A stretch of 16,194 nt of DNA from assembly GCA_910576895.1 (NCBI GenBank), contig CAJTJZ010000025.1, positions 29,630 through 45,823 of the forward strand, in the 5' to 3' direction. The position numbers and the translations under genes are program-made. The notes under the pieces were generated by a model. It did no database searches. It was not told where the DNA came from and saw only the letters and a list, made by a program, of their open reading frames with translations. This document shows, in pieces, positions 1 through 7,719 of this stretch; position 1 is the first letter of the stretch; each line of letters opens with the position of its first letter. Source of the DNA: an uncultured Lachnospiraceae bacterium (lineage in GTDB: Bacteria; Bacillota; Clostridia; Lachnospirales; Lachnospiraceae).

Positions 1-84
1 TCTTATATCCTAATTATGATTATACTGGTGAACAAAAACAGAAAATCTTTTCATTCGTGAGTATTGAGTATCATTATACTTTGT

Positions 85-732
85 CTAATCCCTGTGATCA
101 AGCACATTCTTTAAATTTTTCACCAATGACGAAATTCTTTCATGTTCCATCTTCATACTAACCTCATTTACAACCATTCTAGCTGATAGAGGACAGATTT
201 CTTCTAAAATTACCAATCCATTTTCCCGAAGTGTCGATCCTGTTTCTACAATATCAACAATCACCTCAGATAATCCAACAATTGGTGCTAATTCAATTGA
301 ACCATTTAATTTAATAATTTCTACTGTTTGATGTTTTTTATTATAAAAATAATCCTTTGCAATTTTTGGATATTTTGTTGCAACACGAATAATTTCACCA
401 CTTGTTAAATGTTCTCTTGCCTTCTCTGGTCCTGCCACACACATACGACATTTCCCAAGTTTTAAATCAAAAACCTCATACATACGGCGATCTTCTTCCA
501 TAATCGTATCTTTTCCAACAACACCAAGATCTGCTGCACCATATTCTACATAGGTAGGAACATCCGTTGCTTTTGCAAGAAAAAACTTAAATTTTAATTC
601 TTCATTTACAAAAATCAGTTTTCGTGAATCTGGATCTTTCATTTCCTCGCAAGTAATGCCAATCTGTTCTAAATATCCCATCGTCTTTTTTGCAAGCCGA
701 CCCTTTGCCAATGCAAATGTTAAATATCTCAT
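85..732 (-). CDS. hisG: ATP phosphoribosyltransferase catalytic subunit, short form (HisG)
   Basis: This 215-residue protein catalyses the first step of histidine biosynthesis, joining ATP and PRPP to give phosphoribosyl-ATP, in the cytoplasm. Visible family signatures are the N-terminal FALAKGRL, the YGAADLGVVGKD segment, and the C-terminal LNGSIELAPIVGL followed by the PRPP-binding loop IVETGSTLRENGL at about residues 160-173. The length matches the short HisG class, which lacks the C-terminal regulatory domain of the roughly 300-residue long class and needs HisZ for activity; hisZ lies directly upstream. The ATG at 732 follows an AAGGA ribosome site about 8 nt away. The 171-nt gap from hisZ carries a likely separate promoter (768-797). 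No clear terminator follows in bases 1-84, so transcription may continue into the next gene outside the window. Confidence 0.97.
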   Translation of the reverse strand: MRYLTFALAKGRLAKKTMGYLEQIGITCEEMKDPDSRKLIFVNEELKFKFFLAKATDVPTYVEYGAADLGVVGKDTIMEEDRRMYEVFDLKLGKCRMCVAGPEKAREHLTSGEIIRVATKYPKIAKDYFYNKKHQTVEIIKLNGSIELAPIVGLSEVIVDIVETGSTLRENGLVILEEICPLSARMVVNEVSMKMEHERISSLVKNLKNVLDHRD

Positions 733-767
733 GATTTTTTCCTTTTCTTAAATTAAAATCTTATAAA

Positions 768-797
768 ATTATATTCCATTTCTCTATCAGCTATCAA
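768..797 (-). promoter_or_regulatory. Probable SigA promoter for hisG
   Basis: On the minus strand a TTGATA -35 box (792-797) is separated by 18 nt from a perfect TATAAT -10 box (768-773). Transcription would start near 761, about 30 nt before the hisG ATG and just ahead of its ribosome site. One base differs from the -35 consensus. It would explain the large hisZ-hisG gap. The region is very AT-rich, so chance matches are more likely than usual. Confidence 0.55.
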
Positions 798-839
798 TTA
801 TCTTCTGTCAATTACTTTCTATCAATTATTAATTATCTT
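784..839 (-). repeat. Three imperfect 14-nt direct repeats upstream of hisG
   Basis: On the plus strand the unit CTATCAATTATCTT (791-804) is followed directly by CTGTCAATTACTTT (805-818) and by a third copy starting CTATCAATTATT at 819, which carries a 7-nt AATTAT-type expansion and ends at 839. A partial copy, CTATCAG, precedes them at 784. Copies one and two match at 11 of 14 positions. Read on the minus strand each unit contains TTGATAG or TTGACAG, so -35-like hexamers recur at about 14-nt steps. One of them is the proposed hisG -35 box. Confidence 0.6.
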
Positions 840-903
840 CTATTTATATTTCTATAATTTATAAAAATATAAAAACTATTAAAACTGCTAATACTACTAA
901 AAA

Positions 904-2193
904 TTAATTATGTATAATATCACTTACTTTTACATATTGTACTTCTTCTTTATCAAGCTGGATAAGAGCTATTCGATCCTTTTGCTCAATAAATAGAATC
1001 AAACTCATATTGGTTTTTCTTGCAAATACTTTATATTCTGCTAAATCACGATGACTTGATTTTCTTACTAATTCAATTAATGTATTTTGCATACGATAAA
1101 AATTTGCTAAATGAATAGCAGCTTCTCTATTTTCCTGTGGATAAAGAATCATAGTATGAATCCTTTTTTGTTCTATATCAATCCCTTGACGGGAAAGTGC
1201 CATCATTAACGTATCAACAAGAATTGCAAGTCCAATCGCAGGAGCTTTTTTTCCAAATTGCTCCATTAAATGATTATACCTTCCACCAGTTGCAACAGCT
1301 TCTCCTGTACCATAAGTATAAGCATGAAAAATAACCCCTGTATAATATGCATATTTACTAACCATGCCAAGATCAAAAGAAATATAATTACTATATCCAT
1401 AAATTTCAAGAATATGATAGAGCTTTTCCATTCGTTCAAGTGCTTTTAAAGAACGTTCATTTCTTGTAAGCTTTTGTGCATAAGTAATCACTTCAATCGA
1501 ACCCACAAAATCGGGCAATTTTAAAAATAATTCTTTTAATTGTGCATTTACTGCCTTAGAAGAAATCAATTCTTCTACTCCAAACATATTTTTACTGGCA
1601 ATTAAGATACGAAGCTGTTCTACTTCCTCATCATCAAAACTTGCTTCTTCCAATAAACCTGCAAGAAAATCTGCGTGTCCTACATCTATTTGAAAATCCT
1701 TTAACCCTGTCTGTAAAAGGCTTTCTATTGTTAATGCAATTAATTCTGCATCTGCATCAGAAGTATCATCATGAATTAATTCACAGCCTATTTGCGTTAC
1801 TTCTTTCAGTTTTCCTTGATAACTGCTATTATTAATAAATGTATTTCCAAGATAGCAAAGACGAATTGGAAATTCCTCATCTTTAAAATATTTTGCTGCA
1901 CAGCGTGCAATCGATGGTGTAATATCTGGTCTAAGTACAATGGTATTATTTTCTCTATCAAAGAACTTATACATATCTTTGGAAGGCACAGTACCACGTT
2001 CTTTATTGAAAATATCAAAAAATTCAAATGTTGGTGTTTGAATATGCTGAAAACCATATCGCTTAAAAACCTTTTGAATAACATCTTCTACAAAAAGTTT
2101 CTTTCTGCACTCTAAACCATAAATATCTCTTACACCCTCTGGTGTATGCAAAAGCTCATGATTTTTCCTATAATCTTTATTTTGATAATTCAT
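904..2193 (-). CDS. hisZ: ATP phosphoribosyltransferase regulatory subunit (HisZ)
   Basis: This 429-residue protein is a histidyl-tRNA-synthetase-like paralogue. It forms a hetero-octamer with short HisG, switches on its catalysis and carries histidine feedback control. Class II synthetase features are present: the N-terminal TPEGVRDIYG (residues 17-26), motif 2 with VLRPDITPSIAR, and a glycine-rich motif region YYTGVIFHAYTYGTGEA followed by ATGGRYNHLMEQFG. The YYTG.IFHAY form rather than the HisRS GLDYY(N/T).T.FE form, together with the adjacent short hisG, favours HisZ over a second histidyl-tRNA synthetase. The ATG at 2193 is preceded by AGGA with a 7-nt spacer and a further GGAAGG upstream. 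A perfect consensus promoter lies at 2303-2331, giving a leader of about 100 nt with no T-box signature. Confidence 0.95.
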   Translation of the reverse strand: MNYQNKDYRKNHELLHTPEGVRDIYGLECRKKLFVEDVIQKVFKRYGFQHIQTPTFEFFDIFNKERGTVPSKDMYKFFDRENNTIVLRPDITPSIARCAAKYFKDEEFPIRLCYLGNTFINNSSYQGKLKEVTQIGCELIHDDTSDADAELIALTIESLLQTGLKDFQIDVGHADFLAGLLEEASFDDEEVEQLRILIASKNMFGVEELISSKAVNAQLKELFLKLPDFVGSIEVITYAQKLTRNERSLKALERMEKLYHILEIYGYSNYISFDLGMVSKYAYYTGVIFHAYTYGTGEAVATGGRYNHLMEQFGKKAPAIGLAILVDTLMMALSRQGIDIEQKRIHTMILYPQENREAAIHLANFYRMQNTLIELVRKSSHRDLAEYKVFARKTNMSLILFIEQKDRIALIQLDKEEVQYVKVSDIIHN

Positions 2194-2302
2194 ATCCTAG
2201 TCCTATCCTTCCATTATGAAATGAACAAAAAAACTCTATTTTTAAGCATCTGGTAGTTAATATCTATACCATTCTTATCATCCTTAGACCTCAATCGAAA
2301 CA

Positions 2303-2331
2303 ATTATATAAAAGTTAAGCAAAGATGTCAA
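2303..2331 (-). promoter_or_regulatory. Perfect SigA promoter upstream of hisZ
   Basis: The minus strand reads TTGACA (2326-2331), a 17-nt spacer, then TATAAT (2303-2308), an exact consensus. The predicted start is near 2296, leaving about 100 nt of untranslated leader before hisZ. No AGGGTGG T-box core, leader-peptide histidine run or convincing attenuator hairpin is seen in the leader. The promoter lies within the 186-nt gap after the lipoprotein gene. Confidence 0.85.
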
Positions 2332-2379
2332 GTTTCTGCAAATTTTGATGGGCAATCGCTTAAAATATTTTATAACTTT

Positions 2380-2793
2380 TTATATTTCTTCTTCTAAAGT
2401 TAGCAAAAATTTTTGACCATCCTCTGTAAGCATTACAACACTATTCTCTGCTTCTCCATGTTTCATTGTATAAGTAATTATACTATCTTTACCTTCTGTA
2501 TCCTTAGAAGAAAGTGTGATTTTTTCCCCTTTTACTTGATACGTACCATCAAATTGATGTTTTTCATTTAATGATTCTAAATACATTGTTCCATCTTCGT
2601 AAAAAGTATAATAATATTTTTCTCTTTTACTATAATATTTTTTCCCTACAATATCAATTGGTTCATCAGACTCTACTACAACAATATCATCCGAAAAATT
2701 TGTTCTACCGCAACCACTAAATAAACTTGTGCAACCACAAGTAATAACTGCTGCCATAATAAAAACTAATCTTTTCTTTTTCATTATATTCAT
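2380..2793 (-). CDS. Small secreted lipoprotein, unknown function
   Basis: This 137-residue protein starts with basic MNIMKKKR, a hydrophobic stretch, and a lipobox LFSGC whose Cys at residue 28 would be lipidated, placing it on the outer face of the membrane. The rest is beta-rich with a pattern of YYYTFYEDGTMYLE, FDGTYQVKGEKITL and a Lys/Glu-rich tail ending TLEEEI. This EDGT...G.Y...G..I layout resembles small lipocalin-like or DUF5640-type barrels common in clostridial lipoproteins; that family link is my impression only. The first ATG (2793) is chosen because AAAGGA sits 5 nt before it, whereas the ATG three codons later is 14 nt away. It follows the 224-residue membrane protein by 19 nt, so the two are probably co-transcribed. 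No strong terminator follows. Confidence 0.8.
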   Translation of the reverse strand: MNIMKKKRLVFIMAAVITCGCTSLFSGCGRTNFSDDIVVVESDEPIDIVGKKYYSKREKYYYTFYEDGTMYLESLNEKHQFDGTYQVKGEKITLSSKDTEGKDSIITYTMKHGEAENSVVMLTEDGQKFLLTLEEEI

Positions 2794-2812
2794 TCAATTC
2801 CTTTCTATTTTC

Positions 2813-3487
2813 CTAATTTTCCAAAAGATATTTTATAAAATCTGCATTTCTCTCCATATGCTTTGATTTTGAACAAATTCCAATCACTGGTTCTAAAAGC
2901 GTTGCAAAAGAATGATAGATATTAGAATTTTTTAAAGAATAAGAATATTCATCATATAAATAATCTCCAAGTTCTTTATAATACTCGTTAGGAAGTACAT
3001 CCTTTAACTTTAAGAAAGCCCCTTGTTTTTCATATGCTTCAAAAATACTCTTTTCCGCTATAAACAAATCTATATTTCCTGTATAAAACTGTTCCATTAA
3101 TACTTCCATTGTTCTTTTTGTTAAAGTCGTATTTTGCTCGTCAATAAATAAAGTAGTATCAAATAAAACACTTTCTTTCTTTGGATCAAGAGAAAGCACA
3201 TCGATTAATTCCTGCTTTACTTCTTCTTCCTTTTCCTGATCAAGTTCTTCATTAATAAATCCAACATATAAAACCGTTTCCGTTGCTGGGCTAGGTTTAA
3301 AAATAATAAGGCAGGCAATACAAGAAACTATAATTCCAATAAATAATAAATATCGAAAATAATAGTCCTTAAAATACTGCCATTTTCCTTTTTTATCCAT
3401 ATGATCCCATTTTTCTTTTTCTGTTAATTCTTCACCCGGATGACGGTAAATATCTGCATCTTCATTTAATACTGTTTTTCCTTCCAT
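2813..3487 (-). CDS. Single-pass membrane protein with extracytoplasmic domain, unknown function
   Basis: This 224-residue protein has a polar N-terminus ending in KEKWDHMDKKGKWQYFKDYY, one membrane helix at about residues 46-65 (YLLFIGIIVSCIACLIIF), and an extracytoplasmic domain of about 155 residues. The E-K-W-[...]-YF(K/R)-YY motif just before the helix is one I associate with a clostridial membrane family of unknown role. The outer domain has TVLYVGFINEEL, then NIDLFIAEKSIFEAYEKQGAFLKLKDVLP, which looks like part of a periplasmic-binding-protein-like fold; this is inference. An AAAGGA ribosome site lies 6 nt before the ATG. The promoter and palindrome at 3524-3578 are its likely controls. 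It is the first gene of a two-gene unit with the lipoprotein 19 nt downstream, so the two may form a complex at the membrane. Confidence 0.85.
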   Translation of the reverse strand: MEGKTVLNEDADIYRHPGEELTEKEKWDHMDKKGKWQYFKDYYFRYLLFIGIIVSCIACLIIFKPSPATETVLYVGFINEELDQEKEEEVKQELIDVLSLDPKKESVLFDTTLFIDEQNTTLTKRTMEVLMEQFYTGNIDLFIAEKSIFEAYEKQGAFLKLKDVLPNEYYKELGDYLYDEYSYSLKNSNIYHSFATLLEPVIGICSKSKHMERNADFIKYLLEN

Positions 3488-3523
3488 AAAGTTTCCTTTC
3501 GTGCCTTTATTTTACAACCTAAT

Positions 3524-3542
3524 TGATACATAACTTGTATCA
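3524..3542 (-). promoter_or_regulatory. Perfect inverted repeat at the transcription start, putative operator
   Basis: The plus strand reads TGATACA-TAACT-TGTATCA, a perfect 7-bp inverted repeat with a 5-nt centre. It begins 7 nt downstream of the -10 box of the promoter at 3550-3578 and so covers the expected +1 region. A repressor bound here would block initiation; a small 5'-end RNA hairpin is the alternative. No regulator gene is visible in the window. Confidence 0.55.
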
Positions 3543-3549
3543 GTTTCCT

Positions 3550-3578
3550 ATTATAAGAATGTGTTACAAATATGTCAA
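3550..3578 (-). promoter_or_regulatory. Perfect SigA promoter for the membrane protein-lipoprotein unit
   Basis: The minus strand reads TTGACA (3573-3578), a 17-nt spacer, then TATAAT (3550-3555), an exact consensus with optimal spacing. The start would be near 3543, about 55 nt before the ATG at 3487. This is the only promoter seen in the gap between the terminator at 3711-3744 and the gene, so the unit is independent of the upstream operon. Confidence 0.85.
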
Positions 3579-3710
3579 GGATGGATTCATGGAGTTTTAC
3601 CAATTTTCTATATATTTAAAATAAAATAATCTAAAAAGTTATAAATTTACTTTAATTTTTTTATTTTCCTTTAAGCGATTAGCTTACTTAAAAATTGTAT
3701 TTTAAGACAA

Positions 3711-3744
3711 CAAAAAAACAGGGATAAGAAATACCCCTGTTTTT
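3711..3744 (-). terminator. Rho-independent terminator of the six-gene surface/signalling operon
   Basis: On the minus strand the arms AAAAACAGGG and CCCTGTTTTT pair around an 11-nt loop and are followed by seven Ts. The stem starts about 35 nt after the stop codon of the large surface protein. The A-run on the other side also gives it a T-tract on the plus strand, but no plus-strand gene is present to need it. Confidence 0.9.
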
Positions 3745-3778
3745 CCAATGTTTACAAAAATAACTATATTTTTAATGT

Positions 3779-6700
3779 CTATCTTTGTACTGTAACTTTT
3801 AATTTTATTGTCTTTTTCCCTGCCTTTATTACAATTGCTGTTTTTCCTTTTTTCTTTGCCTTTACTACGCCCTTTACAGAAACACTAGCAATTTTCTTAT
3901 TTAAAGAGCGATAGGTTACTTTACCAGAAATACTAGAAGCCGCTTGAATTGTAAGTTTATTTCCCTTTTTAAGCACTGTTTTCTTTTCTGATAATTTAAA
4001 ATTCCTTCCTAATTTAATAACAGAAGAATTTTTTCCTGTTGTCTTTTTAACCGTTACTTTTACTTTCTTCGTTTTTCCATTTGCTTTTACGGTAATCGTT
4101 GCCTTTCCTACTTTCTTTGCTGTTACAACACCTTTTTTACTTACTGTGGCAACTGATTTATTTAAAGATTTGTAAGTAACCTTTGTATTAAGTTTAGAAG
4201 TGATTTTAATTTTTGACTTTTGCCCTTTTTTCAATGTTATCTTTTTCTTCTTTAATGTTAATTTTCCTTTTGTATTTTTACTACTTGTATTATTCCCTTG
4301 TTGATTCATATCTGTATTTTCTGTATCTTCTGGCTCTTTTACAGGTGGTTTCTCTTGTTCTGTATCTTTATTATCCTCTGGCTGCTTTTCTTCTTGTTTT
4401 GGCTCTTCCTGTTTTGGTTGTTCTTCTTTTACTGGTGTTGTGCTTCCTCCGATAGATGAACCTCCAGTATTGGAAGGTGGTATATAAGTGTTATTATTAT
4501 TATTGTTATTATTGCTGTCATCTGGTGTTTCTGGTTTTTTATTTGTATTATCTGTAAAGCTTAAAATAGATACATCTGCATTTTCATTTGAGAAGAAAAT
4601 TGTCATATCTTTATCTGCAACTGTCGTAAACATTACCTTATATGTATAGTCTTTATTATCTGCTCCCTTAATCTTTGCATCTACTGTAAAATCATTTCCT
4701 ACTCTTTTAATATTCATAGTAATTCTGGAATCCTTTATCATATTTAAAAACTGATCCCATTCCCAGTCATATTCATATGTTACATCGTTTCCTTCTAATG
4801 TCTTATTAGCTGTTGTCCCTGTAGAACCTACTGACCAACCATATGCATCTGCACGAAGTACATAATATTCTTTATATCCCGGATTATCATTTAATTTTGG
4901 AACAATTTGTTCAAATACATTTGCAAAACAAACTAAATAATTCTCCCAATTATAAATGCCCTTACTCTTATTTGTAAATTCAAATATAACGTCAAAATCA
5001 CCACTTACTGGATACACTTTACTAAACTTTGTAAAAAATTGATCTCCATACATAAAATCAATATAACCTTCGTAACCACTGCTTACTGTTCCATCTTTAC
5101 CATTTAAAAAGAAACGATATACTTTTGTTGGTGATAAATCTTTTAAATCCTCTTCTGTAAATTGATATCCTGTTTTTGGCACTGTAATTTCCTTTACTGT
5201 CTTTAAACTATACCAATCTGTTATCTTCACAACAGCAGGAAATGCACTCTCACTACCATTTACTCTATCATAAGTAGTCTTTCCATTTACATTTAAATCA
5301 CTAGAACGATAACTCATATAAATAGAACTATTATTATCTTCTGAATATTTATACTTTGCATAACTTTTTTGATATTCATATAAACTTTCTATAGTAGAAG
5401 AAAAATTAAAACTTACTGCAATTTCTTTATCATCATAATATATATATACATAACAAAAATAACGATTTACCAATTCTTTTTTAATTGTATCATTAAATTG
5501 AATATTTCTGTAATTACCTGAACCTGTAACTATAAAATCCTTTGAAAACTGATAAGTACCAATTTCCTTTTTTTGAATATCAAAAAGCTTTACTTTCAAT
5601 TTTTTTAAATTTTCTTCATTACAATACCACTCTGCAATATTATTTGCACCAAATGTCATTTGTATATAACCTGAAACAATATTATTATATTGAAATTGAA
5701 CAGATAAACGCTCACTATCTTCAACATAAAAATCATAATTAAGATTATTATTCCCATCAGGCATAAAAGATAAGCGATATCTTCCCGGTTTTAATGTTTT
5801 TTCATATGTTCCTTGATAAGATAATTGATTTGTTTTATCATTAAATGTTAAATTTACATTTCCCACTATCTCATTTTTAGTTATATTATAAATAGTACCA
5901 CTACAAGTATTCTTTAGCTTATTTACATCATTACAAAATAATCCTGCTGAAAATTCTGGTTTTTTATCATTTGATAAATAAAATCGATTATTAAATATAT
6001 AAGGATAAATTACATAACTATTTCCATCTTCTGATCCTGAACCTGAATCTTGTACCTGCTTATTTTGATAAATAAATACACTACTAGTTATTATTTTTTC
6101 TTGATTTTCTTTATCTTTATAAGTAACATATAAATAACGTGTATTAGTACTTTCAAAAGTTTCTTTTAATGGCACTGTTATTACATGTTCATTACTTACT
6201 TTAATACCGCTTCTTGAAGCACAACAACTGGCTGTATCACTATTTTGATCCTTTACTTCACAATAAACTTCTGAACCTATTGGAAGTTCTTTATTATAAT
6301 ATTCAATAGAATCTGTTTTTGGATTCCATATAATATTGCTAGAAGATCCATAAATAGTTATGGTACTTTTCATTTCATTAATCAACTTTACTTTATCATC
6401 TGAATAGCTGTATTCTACATTATAATCACTTCCCGTTATAGGTTGAAAATTTTTATTCCATTTTATTGTATAAAGAGCAGCATCTCTAAGACTAGGTTTT
6501 GTCATAGAACTTACAGAATTTCCTACAATTTCACCCGTAATTTTATCTTTCAAAGCAATAGATAATTTATTAAAATCAATATTACATCCACTTACTTGTA
6601 ATATACAAGCTTCTTCATCTTCTGGATAATAAGAGCTATTACGATAAATATCTGTAATATATGGCTGTTCTGTTACAGTAAATATTACATCATTTAAATA

Positions 6701-7645
6701 ATGCATTTCTCCTTTAACTGAATATGCCGCACGTAATATTTCTTTATCTTGTAATTTTCTTGTACGACATAAATCATAGGAATTTATAGAACAATATCTC
6801 CAATTATAAAAACCAAAACTTTCTTTAAAAGTATTTCCATATCTTATATCATTATATGAATTTATATAATTAAATATATTTTCTGAAGTCCCGACTGCAA
6901 TTTTATTATCTTTATCAACTAGATATATCCCATCTATAGTATTTTGTTCTGCATTCATTGCAGCCCCTGTTGAAACATATAAAGTTATATTATAACTTTG
7001 TTTTTGTGCTGGTAAATATGCACATGATGCCCATGCATCTTTATTTTCAAATTTAACTAATTTTGTTTTTGACCAAACTTCTTCTTCCTTTTCTTCATCA
7101 TTGATATATACTATAGAAAATTCTAAATTACATTCATCTCCATTTTTTATATTATTACATTCTTCAATAGAAAAAGATCCATTATCACTTATTCCTTCTG
7201 CTATACTTACTTCTCCATTATTCATTGTAACTTTTAATTTTAATTTTCTACGTTGTTCATAGGAAAGTTCATTTTCCGTTGTATACTCTACATATAACGG
7301 GAATTTTTCTCCTATATTATAATAAGTATCAGCAATTGTAACATTAGTAATTTTTATATCATTTTGATCCTCTGCTGCTTTTGTTTCTTTTCCTTCTTCC
7401 TTTATACTTTCATCAGACAATAATTCTAAATCAGATAATGCCCCTTGTGTAACATTTTCCACTTTTTCTGTTGTTGCTTTCAATTCTTCTTTAGATAATA
7501 CTTCTTTTGTAGCATTTTCTGTTTCCTTTATTTCTTCTGTCTCTGCCGCCTTAATTTCTGTTGCAAATGATAAACCTGCAGGAAATATTGTAAATGCCAT
7601 GCTGACTGCTAATATAGCAGCACCGATTCGTTTTCTTAATCTCAT
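3779..7645 (-). CDS. Giant secreted surface protein with putative carbohydrate-binding domain and two C-terminal BIG2 repeats
   Basis: The protein has 1288 residues from the ATG at 7645. That start is chosen over the in-frame ATG at 7690 because AAGGGAG lies 8 nt before it and a classic signal peptide (MRLRKR, hydrophobic core, SFA-TE near residue 27) follows directly. After an acidic stretch (about 30-90) comes a long beta-rich region of degenerate Ig-like units to about residue 870. Residues about 875-1035 (YYVLRADAYGW, EYDWEWDQFLNMI, DMTIFFSNENADV) resemble a concanavalin-like carbohydrate-binding sandwich found in secreted glycan-active proteins. A poly-Asn, then Pro/Lys/Glu-rich linker (1040-1125) leads to two Lys-rich BIG2 domains (about 1127-1203 and 1215-1288). 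There is no LPXTG, SLH or C-terminal membrane segment. It contains more than ten cysteines, unusual for a Gram-positive exported protein. Last gene of the operon. Confidence 0.85.
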   Translation of the reverse strand: MRLRKRIGAAILAVSMAFTIFPAGLSFATEIKAAETEEIKETENATKEVLSKEELKATTEKVENVTQGALSDLELLSDESIKEEGKETKAAEDQNDIKITNVTIADTYYNIGEKFPLYVEYTTENELSYEQRRKLKLKVTMNNGEVSIAEGISDNGSFSIEECNNIKNGDECNLEFSIVYINDEEKEEEVWSKTKLVKFENKDAWASCAYLPAQKQSYNITLYVSTGAAMNAEQNTIDGIYLVDKDNKIAVGTSENIFNYINSYNDIRYGNTFKESFGFYNWRYCSINSYDLCRTRKLQDKEILRAAYSVKGEMHYLNDVIFTVTEQPYITDIYRNSSYYPEDEEACILQVSGCNIDFNKLSIALKDKITGEIVGNSVSSMTKPSLRDAALYTIKWNKNFQPITGSDYNVEYSYSDDKVKLINEMKSTITIYGSSSNIIWNPKTDSIEYYNKELPIGSEVYCEVKDQNSDTASCCASRSGIKVSNEHVITVPLKETFESTNTRYLYVTYKDKENQEKIITSSVFIYQNKQVQDSGSGSEDGNSYVIYPYIFNNRFYLSNDKKPEFSAGLFCNDVNKLKNTCSGTIYNITKNEIVGNVNLTFNDKTNQLSYQGTYEKTLKPGRYRLSFMPDGNNNLNYDFYVEDSERLSVQFQYNNIVSGYIQMTFGANNIAEWYCNEENLKKLKVKLFDIQKKEIGTYQFSKDFIVTGSGNYRNIQFNDTIKKELVNRYFCYVYIYYDDKEIAVSFNFSSTIESLYEYQKSYAKYKYSEDNNSSIYMSYRSSDLNVNGKTTYDRVNGSESAFPAVVKITDWYSLKTVKEITVPKTGYQFTEEDLKDLSPTKVYRFFLNGKDGTVSSGYEGYIDFMYGDQFFTKFSKVYPVSGDFDVIFEFTNKSKGIYNWENYLVCFANVFEQIVPKLNDNPGYKEYYVLRADAYGWSVGSTGTTANKTLEGNDVTYEYDWEWDQFLNMIKDSRITMNIKRVGNDFTVDAKIKGADNKDYTYKVMFTTVADKDMTIFFSNENADVSILSFTDNTNKKPETPDDSNNNNNNNNTYIPPSNTGGSSIGGSTTPVKEEQPKQEEPKQEEKQPEDNKDTEQEKPPVKEPEDTENTDMNQQGNNTSSKNTKGKLTLKKKKITLKKGQKSKIKITSKLNTKVTYKSLNKSVATVSKKGVVTAKKVGKATITVKANGKTKKVKVTVKKTTGKNSSVIKLGRNFKLSEKKTVLKKGNKLTIQAASSISGKVTYRSLNKKIASVSVKGVVKAKKKGKTAIVIKAGKKTIKLKVTVQR
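4491..4515 (-). repeat. Trinucleotide (AAT)n run encoding poly-Asn
   Basis: ATT triplets on the plus strand (one reads GTT) encode eight consecutive Asn residues in the linker between the putative carbohydrate-binding domain and the BIG2 domains. Slippage here would change linker length without shifting the frame. Confidence 0.8.
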
Positions 7646-7719
7646 AGAAAACTCTCCCTTCTGTTTTTTAATATTTATAATAAACAGCAATTTTTAAAGC
7701 ATAATTACTGATTATTATT

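Noticed and set aside
1..84. Promoter or terminator downstream of hisG
   Set aside because: A TATAAT at 19-24 (minus strand) has no -35 partner at suitable spacing, and the possible stems are five A/T-rich pairs; nothing can be supported.
853..903. Terminator after hisZ
   Set aside because: The best hairpin, TATTA-N7-TAATA before GTTTTT, has only five A/T pairs, too weak to call.
2194..2296. T-box or histidine attenuator in the hisZ leader
   Set aside because: No AGGGTGG-type core, no specifier-loop layout, no His-rich leader peptide and no terminator hairpin; only a weak TGGTA/TACCA stem is present.
4213..4455. Plus-strand open frames such as those at 1641-1835, 1792-2115, 4213-4455, 8621-9008, 11857-12207 and 13370-13663
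   Set aside because: They lie antisense inside well-supported genes, encode Leu/Phe/Ile-rich low-complexity peptides, and have no ribosome sites or recognisable domains.
4440..4490. LPXTG-like string in the linker of the giant surface protein (PPSNTGG)
   Set aside because: It is internal, lacks the Leu-Pro start, and is not followed by a hydrophobic helix and basic tail.
7646..7690. Longer start (ATG at 7690) for the giant surface protein
   Set aside because: It would put 15 polar residues before the signal peptide, while the ATG at 7645 has AAGGGAG at good spacing and a standard signal-peptide N-terminus.
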